Below are positions 12,230-23,779 of a DNA stretch of 64,000 bases, one piece after another. Every line of letters begins with the position of its first letter. Within the stretch, counting starts at the first letter, position 1. The stretch is taken from NCBI GenBank assembly GCA_002633005.1, contig NMRA01000147.1, positions 310,001 to 374,000 on the forward strand, in the 5' to 3' direction. Under the pieces are notes generated by a model. It searched no databases. It was not told the DNA's origin and saw only the letters and a list, made by a program, of their open reading frames with translations. A program made the position numbers and the translations under genes. The stretch comes from Phoronis australis. Taxonomy: Eukaryota; Phoronida; Phoronidae.

Positions 12230-13355
12230 AGTGAAAATAGATACTAAGTGAGCACGCGCAATAATCTCATGTTCAACAAACCGCATTGTACTGTACTTAT
12301 ACGATACGAAAAATAGGACACATAATTTCCATAAAAATGATATCTTAATTCAGTGAAAATTTTCTCTCATGTCCTCTTACTTGTAAATCACCGATCTCCA
12401 GTTTGAATGCGGGTATCGTGTCGTCAGGATCTTTGACTTGAGAATTATATTGAGTTACCAGTGGTAACTAGCTACTTTAGCAGACGGTAATTTCCCGGTC
12501 GAAGCTTAGCGTGAAAAAAAGTGTTTTAAGCTATAATAGTTGGTAAACCTTAATTTATAAATTCAATTTATTTCTATTACAGTTAAGTTTTCAATTGGTT
12601 TTGAGTAAAAGCATTATTTGACAAAAATAGCCCGGCTTTTCTTAAAAGGTCACGACCTCCGACCCCGGGCATCTGACATAGAAAGTAATTACAAAGCCGT
12701 GGAGAGTCAGTGGTCTTTTACCTGACTTTCCTGTTTAGTCCGATGTGGGTTTGGTGACCTTATGTTCTCTCCAAGACATCTGTTATTTTCTAGCAACGAA
12801 GAAGCACAAGAAGTGACTATAAGATTAACAATTGGGCATTTTTACAGAGTGAACACCAATTCAAAGATTTATTAAATATAGCCAGGTTATTGGGAACAGG
12901 GCAGGATCGAAGAAAAGGATACCGCAAGAATACTACACCCCACAATGTTATTGGGACGGTAGATGGGTTTTTCTTCAGATTTCAAGAGATGGGACAAATG
13001 TTATGTAGTCTGGCAAGGTATTAAAATCTGCAACTGTCTTACTTGAGGAAAATCAACAATTTTAAAACCTGTCCTGTTTATGGTCTTCTGCTACTTACAG
13101 TGTATCAATGCCTGAGTATGTAGGACAGATAAGGGCGCATAAAATAGGTACATTGATTGGTGTAACAAAATAATATTTGTAAAAAGTAATAACGCGAACG
13201 CCTTTTGAAAACTCTAGTTCAGCTTATATACATTGCAGCCGGCGTGTTGTTTTACAAGAATCCATGACACATCTGTCTCAACTGTGAGACCATGTCGTTT
13301 CAAACTGTACAAATTACCAGTTCACCACGATAAGATGAATTTGGTACTAATACAA
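12230..13355. other. No gene recognised
   Basis: AT-rich sequence with no ORF of note and no clear repeat structure. Confidence 0.5.
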
Positions 13356-13361
13356 GTAAAA

Positions 13362-13720
13362 CATATTTGGATTTAGGGGGGGGGGGGCAGGCCCCTCCCC
13401 TTGGCACCCGCAAAAATTAAACAGCAAGAGCAAGAGGAAATATTGAGTTTATTAACTAACCCCGATAATTGTCATGCGGCTGAAACAATATTTAGCGTGG
13501 CAGTTGTAATTTGTGTGTGGGAGTGTGCGTGTGTGTGAGGGGGGGCTCCTATGGCAAGTGTCCGAGCCACACCATCGTTTTCCGTTTTTTTAGTCCTCCG
13601 TTTGTTTTTCAGTGAAAGGTCCACGTTCTCAAAAATTCGACACCCCTATTTTTGGGCTGGATGCCCGACACAACACAAAGCGTTGTCCTCCTTATCAGTG
13701 TTATCCAAGATCCGCCACAG
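13362..13720 (-). mobile_element. CAGTGGCGGAT-type MITE, inverted copy
   Basis: The plus-strand left end CATATTTGGATTTAGGGGGG and right end AAGATCCGCCACAG are the degraded termini of the family seen at 14817-15131. The inner block CAGCAAGAGCAAGAGGAAAT is the reverse complement of the block at about 15050-15080. Flanks TAAAA and TAATA differ at one base from a 5-bp target duplication. An inner AGTGAAAGGTCCACGTTCTC block is also shared with the 23544 and 57369 elements, so it may be a composite. Confidence 0.6.
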
Positions 13721-14143
13721 TAATACTATATAGTCAAAGGAAAGTTATGAGCGTATCACTGAAGTAATTTCCCTTGAGACAACCCAGCACCCCTTACATT
13801 TATTTATTGAAAATAGGTCTGCATATTGATGTAATTATAATTCATTGGTATAACCTGAAGTAGACAATTCCAATCACCTTTCGAGAACGGGTATGTGCAG
13901 ATGCATACTTCGGACCTCCGACTTCGGCCGTCCAAGCAGAGGTGTTCACTGGCACACATGGCTAACCGATGTACTGTATATGTGCGTGTCTTACCAACCA
14001 CTACAGGGTGTTTTCGGTGTCATTGTGCATTCTTCTTTTTTCATTGAAATACTTAATGTTCACATATCAATCTCTATAACTCTATCCTTTTGAAAAATTT
14101 TGTTCCCAACTTTTATTCAAATTTTCCTATGACCTATCGCAAG

Positions 14144-14171
14144 CTCCGCCCCTATGCGAAAAGTCACGTGA
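14144..14171 (+). promoter_or_regulatory. GC box and E-box ahead of the SAP/SWIM relic
   Basis: CTCCGCCCC (GC-box type) and TCACGTGA (palindromic E-box, 14164-14171) lie within 50 bases of the ATG at 14191. The placement suits a TATA-less promoter. This rests on motifs only. Confidence 0.3.
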
Positions 14172-14190
14172 TACCCGACATTCGAACGAG

Positions 14191-14460
14191 ATGTCAGATG
14201 CAAATACACTGTCGCTAAACGACGTTCCTGGTGGAATCGATGAGTGTTTTTGTACTATTTGAAAACGCGTTGACAGAGACAAGGGGCGATCCTTTTCAAA
14301 AAGTGAATCATACGTTCATGATATGGGAATTTGTAAAGGTGACGATGAAAAAAAAAGTGCTCGAGGAGCCAGCGAAAATCCAAAGAACCCATCGGCCTCG
14401 GGGGCACCTTCACCTGACAAATGACAAGGCCACTGATACGATTTGTTCATGTAAAGCTGG
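14191..14460 (+). pseudogene. Broken first exon of a SAP/SWIM (YqaJ-associated) type protein
   Basis: From the ATG at 14191 the frame begins MSDANTLSLNDVPGG, like the LSLDDVPG start of multi-copy invertebrate proteins that combine a SAP-like N-terminus, a SWIM zinc finger and a YqaJ-type nuclease. The same frame, past a TGA at 14260, gives ESYVHDMGICKGDDE, matching the [EG]YVHD stretch that usually precedes SWIM. A nine-A run at 14348-14356 then shifts the frame; the next frame ends in ATDTICSCKAG at 14460, where C-S-C would start the SWIM ligands, followed by a GTATGT donor. Most of the usual SAP region is missing, and no CxH exon was found downstream. The family call is from remembered sequence patterns. 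One stop, one frameshift and an internal deletion make this a relic unless the A-run is a sequencing error. Confidence 0.45.
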
Positions 14461-14816
14461 GTATGTACCTTAAAGTCGAATTATCTGTACGATTCCATAG
14501 ATTTCATGATTTTTCGAATAAAATCAGTGAAGATTCAACGATATTCTGTCTTCTGCTAAATTTCGCCCAATGAAAAGTAGGTCACAACTGGTGGGACTCC
14601 TGGAGTAAAGTAGGTCATAGATTACAGACCACACATGCACTATAGTGTCTGACTAGGTCGACTCGATAGCACTGTTTACACTTTTCTAATCTTGTAACGA
14701 AATATTTTGATAAAAAATCAGGTTCATAGCTCAGGTACACACTCATCTCGTCCTGGCCAAACAGTTAGCTCCGGTAGATCTAGGGCTGTGTCTAAGTAAA
14801 ACTAATGGCTGGAATT

Positions 14817-15131
14817 CAGTGGCGGATCTAGGATACCACAGGGGGGGGCCAACATATGTTGCCTCGTGGAATTGGGCAAAGTGCAATTGTATGTGCACAG
14901 GCGGTCCGAAAGTTGCAGGGGTCAGGGATGTAGACAGTTGGACCTTCTTTTCAGAAAATCTATCGGTGGACTAAAAAATAGGAACACGATTCCGCCCGAT
15001 CTGGGGTCTGAGCCCCCCCCCTTCCGCTACCGGTCCTAGTTACTGAACTCAATATTTCCTCACGCTCTTGCTGTTTCATTTGCTTGCGGCAGCCAAGGGG
15101 GGCCTGTCCCCCCCTCCCTAAATCCGCCTAT
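14817..15131 (+). mobile_element. Complete CAGTGGCGGAT-type MITE with 5-bp duplication
   Basis: Starts CAGTGGCGGATCTAGGATAC and ends CTAAATCCGCCTATG, giving imperfect TIRs. It is flanked on both sides by GAATT, a 5-bp target duplication. G-rich left and C-rich right arms lie just inside the TIRs. No ORF, so it is non-autonomous. It shares an inner block (TCACGCTCTTGCTGTT) with copies at 13362, 33600 and 46690. Confidence 0.75.
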
Positions 15132-15134
15132 GGA

Positions 15135-15755
15135 ATTGTCCGTTTGCACCATTAAGACATTTAAATTAGACCTACCTTTTTATGAACTTGGCATTTTTTG
15201 TAGTTTCATTCCATAAAGGTAGCTTTTATTTAATTTTGAAGGTAGCATGATCACTAAGTCGTGGTATCGTTACAAAAGATTACAAGTCTGGCGTGGTAGT
15301 TGCCAAACTAGGGTATTTACAAAATAACTCAAATTCTTTTTTAAAGCTTCATAAATCTAAATATCATGTTTGAACAACTTCAAAATGAGCTCTCTCTAAC
15401 TCTGCAGATATAGTGTATACCAGAGGTACACGTCAAAAAGTAATTCAACAGTTTATTTTTAGTGACAACAGCTCGACCAAGGCTTTGAGTTCCGTAATCC
15501 AGTGCCCTTCACTGTGCCTATCGAATCTCTGAATTTTGACCGGGAGAGAAGTTCAGTTGAACACCAGCTTACGGTTTATGAATAACAAAAATGTACTTCT
15601 GATACGAAACAAAATAATGTCCATTAGGTTGAAATAAATAAGAAAAACATAAAATAAAATGTCCTTGAAAACAACAATTTCCGGGGACTACCGCTAGAGT
15701 GCTGAGATCCGGCAGATGCCGAGACAAAGGCGGCCAGACGTAGTCAACTGGGGAG
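15135..15755. other. No gene recognised
   Basis: AT-rich spacer between the MITE and the THAP relic. If the SAP/SWIM and THAP relics belong to one element, this would be its interior. Confidence 0.4.
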
Positions 15756-16026
15756 TCAAAATCTGAGATAGCCCTGCACCATAGCCACCAAGCTGAAAAG
15801 TGGGCATTTTGTAACTAATATATTTGTGTTTATAATAGCCTTCGAGTTATCAAGCAACATCGCTAAGTTCAGCTGCTCGTGTGCAAGGCCGTACAGTTTG
15901 ATCCATAGTTTACGCTTTTCAACATCATTTTTCGGCTTAGGACATGCCAAAAAGGACGGGATATTATTCTGGAGCAGCATAACGGCTGTCGGTGCTACAC
16001 ACGTCATATCAACACCGTTTCCCCAT
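15756..16026 (-). pseudogene. THAP zinc-finger domain relic
   Basis: Minus-strand ATG at 16026 opens MGKRC, then a stop where the second Cys of the usual MGKRCC start would be, then VCSTDSRYAAPE and another stop. In the next frame the match continues as FLACPKPKNDVEKRKLWIKL and YGLAHEQLN, matching the FPKPK..xEKCxxWixLCGRPHEQLN core of THAP domains (C2CH zinc fingers that bind DNA, common in P-element-like transposases and host factors). The conserved Trp is present; the Cys of EKC and of LCG are Arg and Tyr. The C-x-x-H end of the finger is not seen. Two stops and one frameshift make it non-functional. Confidence 0.6.
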
Positions 16027-16160
16027 TCTTAGCGGACAATTTCTTGAGCTATAGACTAAAGTTTTACTCGACTGCTTGTGGTTTGTCGGGTAAAATGGCG
16101 GCTTGGAAACGCAAACGAAGGTGTGCCAAGAATGCTGCGTTCTGATTGGTCAATTAAGCC
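16027..16160. promoter_or_regulatory. Promoter-like spacer upstream of the THAP relic
   Basis: Contains AAAATGGCGGCTTGG (YY1-like) at about 16092 and an inverted CCAAT box (GATTGGTC) at about 16143. These could be remains of the THAP gene promoter or a divergent one. Motif evidence only. Confidence 0.2.
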
Positions 16161-16164
16161 GTCC

Positions 16165-18425
16165 GTCATAATCCTGGCGATAGGTCAATTCCGAATATGC
16201 ACATGTACACAAACATGAACAGTTCAATTGGTCAATTGTTGCATACAATGACACGACTTCACATGCACGCATACTGCTGTTTGTATGCTCATCGGTTTCT
16301 CATGGGTTTCTATTAATTTTTTTCTACTTAGTGTTCAAGTGTTTCACACAAACGCATGCCTCAAATCGTTTTGTTAGAATAAATCATGTGGCGTCGGGTC
16401 AAGGCATTTTTAGTCCCATACTAAAAACTTGAGGAATACAGTGATGTAATGGCGCGCCGGAGGAGCGGCCTCCTTGACAGCTAATCGTCTTCTCGGTTTA
16501 TAAACAACTGAAAAATAGGTACTATGCAATTATAACGACGAAAAAAGTTATCATGTTGCTGCATAATATCATTTTCTAAACTTTAGACATTTCAGTGATG
16601 GTCGTCTCGACTGAGCCGGCAAAACATCCCAGACCCTAGCAGCACTCCGTGAGAATTTCAGCCATTAATAATTTTGTCTTTGCAAGGTTCATATATTTAC
16701 ATTGCTTTATGTTACGAATATTTTCCAACCTCGTTACTATTTGAAATTTCAAATTTTATTCTGAAAATTCCCCGGCTTCCATAAAGCCACCGTGCATTTG
16801 TTTACGTAGCGTTTATCACCAATATGGCGGACAGCGTGTCACGCACTGTCTGGATTGGGGGGATAGCTCATTGAAAACAATTACCTCACCAACCGTGGAC
16901 ATTCATGTAACAAAACAGTTAGTCATGTGATATTTAGTTGCATCAAACTTGCTACGTAACGTTTTATAAATTCTTTTAAGCGGATGTTTTTTTGAAATTT
17001 GAATAGAGTCGTGTTCGGTGACGAGTAAAATTAAATAGAAAACGTCAAATAGGCAGAGATTTTGAATCCGTCGATAACCTTTAAGATTGCATGAAGTCGA
17101 CTGAGTGCTGGAGGTGTCAACGAAGCTAGAGAGCAGCCGTGCAAAAAGTGAATGCGCCTCGAAGAATCCGTGGGCCGTACATGTACATGTAGGTGCCACA
17201 GCCATGCTTGTTGTCCTTCAGCCGTGTTCTGTAACGTATGTGAGTCCGAGACCCGTAGTTTTTCAGTGTGTAAGGAGTATTTTGAGAGTTCGAGCAAGAG
17301 TTTGTGTGTCAATGAACTCGGGTAGTTCGGGTAGCCCGATAAACGCGAATCATTGCGTAGCCTATGCAGGAAAAAACGCGGGGTACATGAGACCGTAAAA
17401 GGACCTCAGTAAAATAATGAAGTTTCCTGGTGAAAAGGGAGAGAAAAGCAAAGTAAGACAGATATTTCAACACAAGCAACAAATTCCCGTCCAAGATTGC
17501 AAACGGTACAGTACGGGATTACCTTGGACATTTAAAAATCTACCATCAGGGTATCTTTTAAATATTGGGCCTGCATGATCATCATTTTAGATTATTTTGA
17601 AATCGACAATAGACGTTCGACAAACATGGGGCAGACAGTATGCCGGCAATTTGTGGAAGGCTGTCTTTGCATTCCCGAGTTCAATCTGACTGGAATTAAT
17701 TAGTGGTCACACGATTTCGACAGTGTGCAAAAACACAGACAACTATTCAGGTCTATCGAACATGGCATGACTCTGGAGCTTCATGAACGTTTTAACAAAT
17801 TCTCTTCTTTTACAAGGAATCCTGCAGTATACATTTTAGTGCTAATAGGCTACTTTTGATATTATGTGAGCAGCGGAATGCGTGTTTCGTGGAGTTATTA
17901 ACAATTATTACCATGGTTGCCTAGTGTGCGAAGCGTATGCTTTTCAGACCTCCTACCTCAGGGTATTTCCCTGTCTTGCTAACTCAGTAAGTGGCAGATA
18001 ATGTGCTGCTTAAGATGCCCAATTTTTTTACGACGGTTTGAAACCGCAAGCCCGTAATAGACGTACTAGACTGACGTGACCACGCCGGGAAGCCCGCTTG
18101 AAATATTACAGTTGTGATTATAATATCCACCATGTGGACGTAAACAATTGGAATAATTGACCTAAAAACGTGACAAATTACGCGCGTCAACAGGCGTAGT
18201 AAGATATCATAGGACATGAAAGGAGTTCTTCTTCCTTTAAACCACGCATCATCTATAACACAAATTGCATTAAAGCGGCCATGAACCTGGCTTCCGTCAC
18301 GAAAACTATCTTTTGATTTAGATAACTAGCCATTATGAAATTAGTCTCAAATTGTTACTAAGTCAGCTAAGAGATGATCAATTGGCTGGGAAAAAATGAG
18401 TTGGATGTTGCTTGAGACCAGGTTC
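16165..18425. other. No gene recognised
   Basis: Overlapping open frames at 16903-17398 on both strands show no family motif. An isolated GGCGCGCC occurs near 16451. Confidence 0.45.
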
Positions 18426-18431
18426 TACAAG

Positions 18432-18517
18432 ATGGCGTGTCACTTAATGGGCTGGGCATCTTTCCAGATACCATGTCTCACGTTTGTTAAGGGCAAGTTG
18501 AGACCAGTTTTGGAGAG
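18432..18517 (+). CDS. Candidate first coding exon, unknown protein
   Basis: ACAAGATGGCGTGTC gives a good start context. The frame reads MACHLMGWASFQIPC and on to PVLER before a strong donor GAGAG|GTAAGTGG. No protein family recognised. An opposing minus frame (18444-18707) is also open. Based only on start and donor quality. Confidence 0.18.
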
Positions 18518-18606
18518 GTAAGTGGTCTAAGTCAGGAAAAGTTGACTTCCACGCGTTTTTAGCCGCTTGAAGTCTTCGCACTGAATCGGGTTTTGAAGGT
18601 CTGAAA

Positions 18607-18903
18607 ATGATCACTAAGATGGACGCGACGCTTGTCCGCTGTAGCGTGGGGAAAGCAATATCGGAAGTTGCAGGTAAAGCTAAATGCAAGATTAATATTT
18701 CATACAACAGCTTGATTCATCTAATTTTCGCGTTAATGTCATAGAAGTTCAGAGAAAAGGCTATTTCTCTAGTCGTGATACTCCCAACAGATGTTGACCG
18801 TCAGTGACACTAGAGTTTGACTGTTGAAAGCACTTATCCATCCCCACGTTCTGTCCAGATGGTCATCGTCGCAATCAAGCAGTTCGCCTTTTTCAAAGCA
18901 GCT
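18607..18903 (+). CDS. Candidate two-exon gene start, unknown protein
   Basis: Exon one 18607-18673 (ATG; MITKMDATLVRC then SVGKAISEVA) ends at CAG|GTAAAG in phase 1. A 45-base segment 18859-18903, bounded by TTCTGTCCAG and a GTAAGTCC donor, is in matching phase and continues DGHRRNQAVRLFQSS. Phase agreement and good splice sites argue for a spliced gene; no family is recognised and no third exon was found. It could be chance. Confidence 0.22.
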
Positions 18904-18909
18904 GTAAGT

Positions 18910-21900
18910 CCTCCTTGCGTCGAAAAAACAGCATTTGATTTAGACCAGTTACAGTCGTGAAATTAAAAAAAACAACTGCTCTTTGCTTAATTTAAAGCTT
19001 GTTTCTGGGCTTGAAACGAACTGACACTTGTTAACTTGTAACGGCGGGTCATTCTACGTGAAAGCATTAACGAGCTCAGTGCCGAGGTCTTTCCAAATCC
19101 AGAACCACTTTCGCTCGTTACCTGAAGTATCCAATTGCTATGTTCAAAGGAACCAAAATACAAGCCTGTTGCTAACGCACACTGAATACGGAAATAACTT
19201 GTTCCACACAAATTTGTCTTGTTCCTCACGATATTTTATCTAAAGCGCCTCTGCCTAAAAATTGTGTCGTGACTTGGAAACCGACGTCAATAGTAAACTA
19301 ACCAAATTTAGCCATATTCAGCACACCTACTGCCTTGAACGAGCCCTTTAGAAATGGGTATATTCTTCGAGGGTTTCAATAGAAGGAAGTGGAAACAAAC
19401 AACGGACAGTTTTCGGTCCCGGTTTTTTTAATGACAAATTTCTTTAATTTAGGATTGCTAATTCTTGTGAAAAGAACAAATAATGATTATTTGATAATCC
19501 AGGTATGCTCGGTCGCACCTGTGAAGGCAGAACATTTCATATTTCTTTGAAAACCAAAGTCCGAAAAAAACGTCGAGTAAAGCCAGCAAACATAGGTAAC
19601 ACTGGTTTCAAACTGACCGTCATAGTTAAATAGCTACCGAGTTTCAGGAATAATTCAGCTCCACATGAACAATTGACTGAGAGCATTTGAACTTATCCAA
19701 TTGTCGTTTTGCTGTCGATCGTAAGCATGTCTCATACAGATATATTGCTGTTTGCATACCGTTTGAGACTAATGCAGGAAATACGTTACGCAAATGCGGG
19801 TACAAGTTGTTTGATTGTTTATGTTTTTGACGTATTATATTGGGAAACTGCAACTTATAATTAACAAAACACTTTCGTTTGTGGGACGTGAGCTTTATGT
19901 GCATTTTTGTTAAAAAACAATCACGTATTACGAAATTTGAACGTTGCAAACGACCAACATTGCAAGTTTGTGTTAGCTTTGCAATTTTCTTAAAATATTA
20001 TCATGATATTCTTATTCACCTTGAATCGATGCTTCACAAAAGCCAAAGGACACTATCGCTTATAACTGTTTCCAGTTTCTAGCAAGCACGTAGTCGACCT
20101 AAAATGAAAGTTTTAAGTGGCGACTTTATGTATAAATAGTCGTGTGTATCTTGCAAAGCACTTAAAACCAAACACAAGCAACTTAACCATAGCTAATTAA
20201 TGTAATTAATGTACTCACGTTTTTGAAAAAGTTGGTGCTCCTTTTGAATTTTCACATAAGACCAACATCGCCTGCAAAAAGCTTATAACTTTCCCGTCTG
20301 ATCACCTCAATGCAAACTGAGCACCAACGACTCCCAAAAGCGCAAAAAACAAACAACCAAGCGCGGGCATCCAATCAGCAATGGACTATATAAGAGCATT
20401 GTTAAACTACAATGCACCATTTGCAACCTTTCCTGTGATTGGCTCATGATTGCCAACGTCATCGTCGATCGCCAACAGGCGGAAGAATTACGGAGTGTAA
20501 TTACGGCAGTGAAGTACAGCAATTTATTTCCTCAAAACGCCTTCATGATTTAAATCTTGTCTGAAGCATTGGATTAATAATTTATCGTAGCGAATCGTAA
20601 AGACATCGACACCCCTGTGTGAAAGTCAATAGTTAATAAGTCCCTAGCTACATCGCGTAACAATTTAACAATGTACAGAAATTAGGTATTGAGCCCACGT
20701 GCCAGCAACGCGTTACCTGATTGCTTAGTAATTCAGTAGTGACAGCTTATAGACTTCAAACGCCTGTTTCCATGAATAGACTGTCAGGCGGTATTGGTAT
20801 AATTACCGAAGTGGCAATTCAGAACAGGTTCGGAGTGCGCGAATGCCTTCAAGAACCCTTGAGTCCTGTATACTGCTAAGTCAGGCTGCTAGAAGTACGG
20901 AGTACACAAATTGATTGGTTGGCATTTTAACAGTGCCGATACATAAATGAGTAATGACGAGTTTTAAAGAGAACATGCGCAGGCATACACTGTCACGACT
21001 GTTAGCAACTAATTACCGTTTTGTGTTCTTGTACTGTCACATGCGACAAGTACGAAGGTGCTCACGTTGCTTTTAGTACACTAAATGAATGATGCAAACG
21101 TCCACGAGATACACTGAAGAGAACAAGAAACTCACTTACACGACCACTTCACACGACACCGGTCAAATTACATGTAGCCATATTTCTACTTTCATCATCC
21201 ACTGCGTAAGTCGAGACACGAATGAATATAGATATATCACATCGAACACTATAATCTGCACGTACAGTAGTTCTTAGCCTCAGTTTCGCTAGAGTGCCCA
21301 GTCAATGACATTCCTAAGTCAGTGGGCGATGATCTGTAGGAACTTAGTTTGCAGGTTTTGTGAATACTTTGTCCTAGGAATTTCATGTTGGCGTTTTCCG
21401 TCCATCTCAGTCATAGGTGTTTTTTAATGAAAAAGGCCTCTGTGTTTGAAGTTGCTCATTTTTGTGTACTTGCCAATGAATCTGGTCAAAAATTACAAAA
21501 CGTTTTTGGAGTTCGTGACTGTACAGTACGTCATTACTGCTAAAAATTGGCTCTGGCATTTTAAAAGACGCCTCTAAGCATTGTTGGTCACATCAAACAG
21601 GTTAGACAAACTAGCTGTAAAGACCATCGCAACCTTGTGGAAGAATGTAAAACTACTTTAAAATTGCAGATAACTGGACCGATTTGACGTTGATAGTAAA
21701 CAAGTGACGAATTCAGGTTCTCAAGGTGTTTCAACTGAAAGATTGTGAGAAAGGTGATGATATTCGGTTAGTAAAAAGTATGATACAGCATAAATTATGA
21801 AGTAAATGGTAGGAAAAGATAAGACGGAAGCGAACCTCTTTCTGGATTAGGGCGTCAATTTTTGCTAGACGCACTCACTTCATTCCACAATCAACACACA

Positions 21901-22060
21901 CCACATGGCCATAAAAACATGCACAGTTCAGCAAAGAATAAAGAACGTCAATCTCAGCCCCACTTGTTCACCAACATCCTATGACCCTTCTCCTCGTCAA
22001 GTAAAATGCATGTGATTTGCAATGAAATTATTTCGGTGACCTCCAAGAAAGCATAAGTAG
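18910..22060. other. No gene recognised; one promoter-like site
   Basis: Open frames up to 101 aa are at chance level. The only notable site is the CCAAT/TATA pair at 20371-20394. Confidence 0.45.
20371..20394 (+). promoter_or_regulatory. CCAAT box plus TATA box
   Basis: CCAATCA (20371-20377) is followed by TATATAAG (20387-20394), a textbook core promoter geometry. An inverted CCAAT (GATTGGC) lies at about 20439. No convincing coding region follows, so the transcript, if any, is unknown. Confidence 0.35.
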
Positions 22061-22067
22061 TTCAAAA

Positions 22068-22361
22068 CACACAGTGTTGTGTTATTCCATGTTCACCGAG
22101 ACACAACACAGTAGTGACCAACACTTATCCGATTATTGGAACACACAAAGTTATGTTGTCCCATGTTCACCGAGACACAGCGCATGAGTGACCAACACTT
22201 ATCAGATTATTGGAACACACAAAGTTGTGTTATTCCATGTTCACCGAGACACAGCACATGAGTGACCAACACTTATCAGATTATTGGAACACACAAAGTT
22301 GTGTTATTCCATGTTCACCGAGACATAACACAGGAGTGACAAACACTTATCAGATTATTGA
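22068..22361. repeat. 74-bp tandem satellite, about four copies
   Basis: CATGTTCACCGAGACA recurs at 22088, 22162, 22236 and 22310, exactly 74 bases apart. Copies two and three are nearly identical. Each unit holds GTGACCAACACTTATC and GATTATTGGAACACACAAAG. A partial unit precedes the first. Confidence 0.95.
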
Positions 22362-22364
22362 ATT

Positions 22365-23540
22365 TTTCATTTGAACCCATAAATTATTCACTTTTGTCAA
22401 CTGCAGCGTTCTATTACTTCAATAGTATATCAAGATATAATAAAGTTATTTGGAAATTTTCTTTTTGTAATGTCAATGAAGTATTGACACCTTTCAATGG
22501 TGTTGTTCATGGCCGAAATGTGTTTTCAGTGATATTTTGTTAAAAAGTTGTTTTGGAAACGAATTATTTTAGACGTGTCTTTAGTGGGTAAAATGTAGAT
22601 GTTCGTCAACAAAACTCTGTGGTTTGATAAAGGCTAATGCAGTTCCATTTAAACGCGTTGGTCTCAAACATTTTGTACCAAAATGTATTACGTTTAGTCG
22701 GACACCACTGATACACTGTAAATTACAATTATATCTGCTGAATTGGTTGGAACAGTTGCAGAAAACGCAACAAACGTCAGTCATGGAGTTGCGTCCTTTC
22801 AGCCAGGACATTACGTTTCAGATTTTATTTATAAATGTTATTTAAGTATACTCAGTCCAAAATTAATGTTTCTACGGTTGGCAGCGAGATAAACATACTC
22901 TTTGGGCTTCATATTCGTAAAGTCAAGAAAAAAGGGCATTTAGTACAAATCAACGTGTTCTCAAAAGATGTTACCTCAACACGACATTTTTTCAAAATAG
23001 ACTTACAGAACATACATGTAGTATTTAAGTTTTCGTAATTCCAGGCTACACCTACAGTAACTGATTAAATCCTTTGCAATTTAATTATTTTTCCAGATCT
23101 CGGGAAAACTACGAAAAATACTATGACGCATGCAAGCACATTTTTATCGTACACACTTTCGTAATTGGATTTAAGATCGACAACTTTAGCAACTAGGCCT
23201 AAACCGTTTTAACGGTAATTTGAGTCCATCAGTCAAAGATTTATTGCTCTGGTAACCGCCATAGGTGTACAAGGTGCATCTACAATGGGTACCAGAAATG
23301 GATGTCTCAGGGAATGATAATGCAGTTGTTTAAAACGCCCTCTCATGCTCAACATATATAACAGTTTTTAATATTATCATCCAAATAAACTTCGTGCAAA
23401 TTTAAATCGTGGGAACATTTTAGTGAAATAATGAATTAGAAATACTTCATTTAGACACAAAAAAATAAATTGCCTGGTGAAAGTACTCGCGAAATGTTCT
23501 CCTCAGTACAGAGTACCTCGTGATCCCGACATGCGTGTTG
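22365..23540. other. No gene recognised
   Basis: AT-rich DNA with ORFs up to 76 aa on either strand and no recognisable domain. Confidence 0.5.
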
Positions 23541-23543
23541 TGG

Positions 23544-23772
23544 CATGCGCGCACCCATCCTAAAATGTAGGGGGGGCTCGAATTTTTCCGCATGCGGACC
23601 TTTTACTGAAAGAAATCAACGAGGACTAAAAAAATACGTGGCCACTAGGTTCACCGTGGACTCTGTGGACTTTTGTCTCGTTTGCTCGTACTGAGGCGGT
23701 CCTTTTACACAATTCGCCAAACTGGGGGTTCGCTCGAGCCCCCCGATCCCCCCCTATCTGGGTGCGCCCATG
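23544..23772. mobile_element. Short TIR element, CATGSGCGCACCCA type, with TSD
   Basis: Left end CATGCGCGCACCCATCC and right end (read inward) CATGGGCGCACCCAGATAG form imperfect TIRs, each followed by a run of G. TGTGG flanks both ends (23539-23543, 23773-23777), a 5-bp target duplication. Interior blocks such as GTCCTCGTTGATTT and ACGAGACAAAAGTCCAC recur at 52155-52350. No ORF; non-autonomous. Confidence 0.75.
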
Positions 23773-23779
23773 TGTGGGG

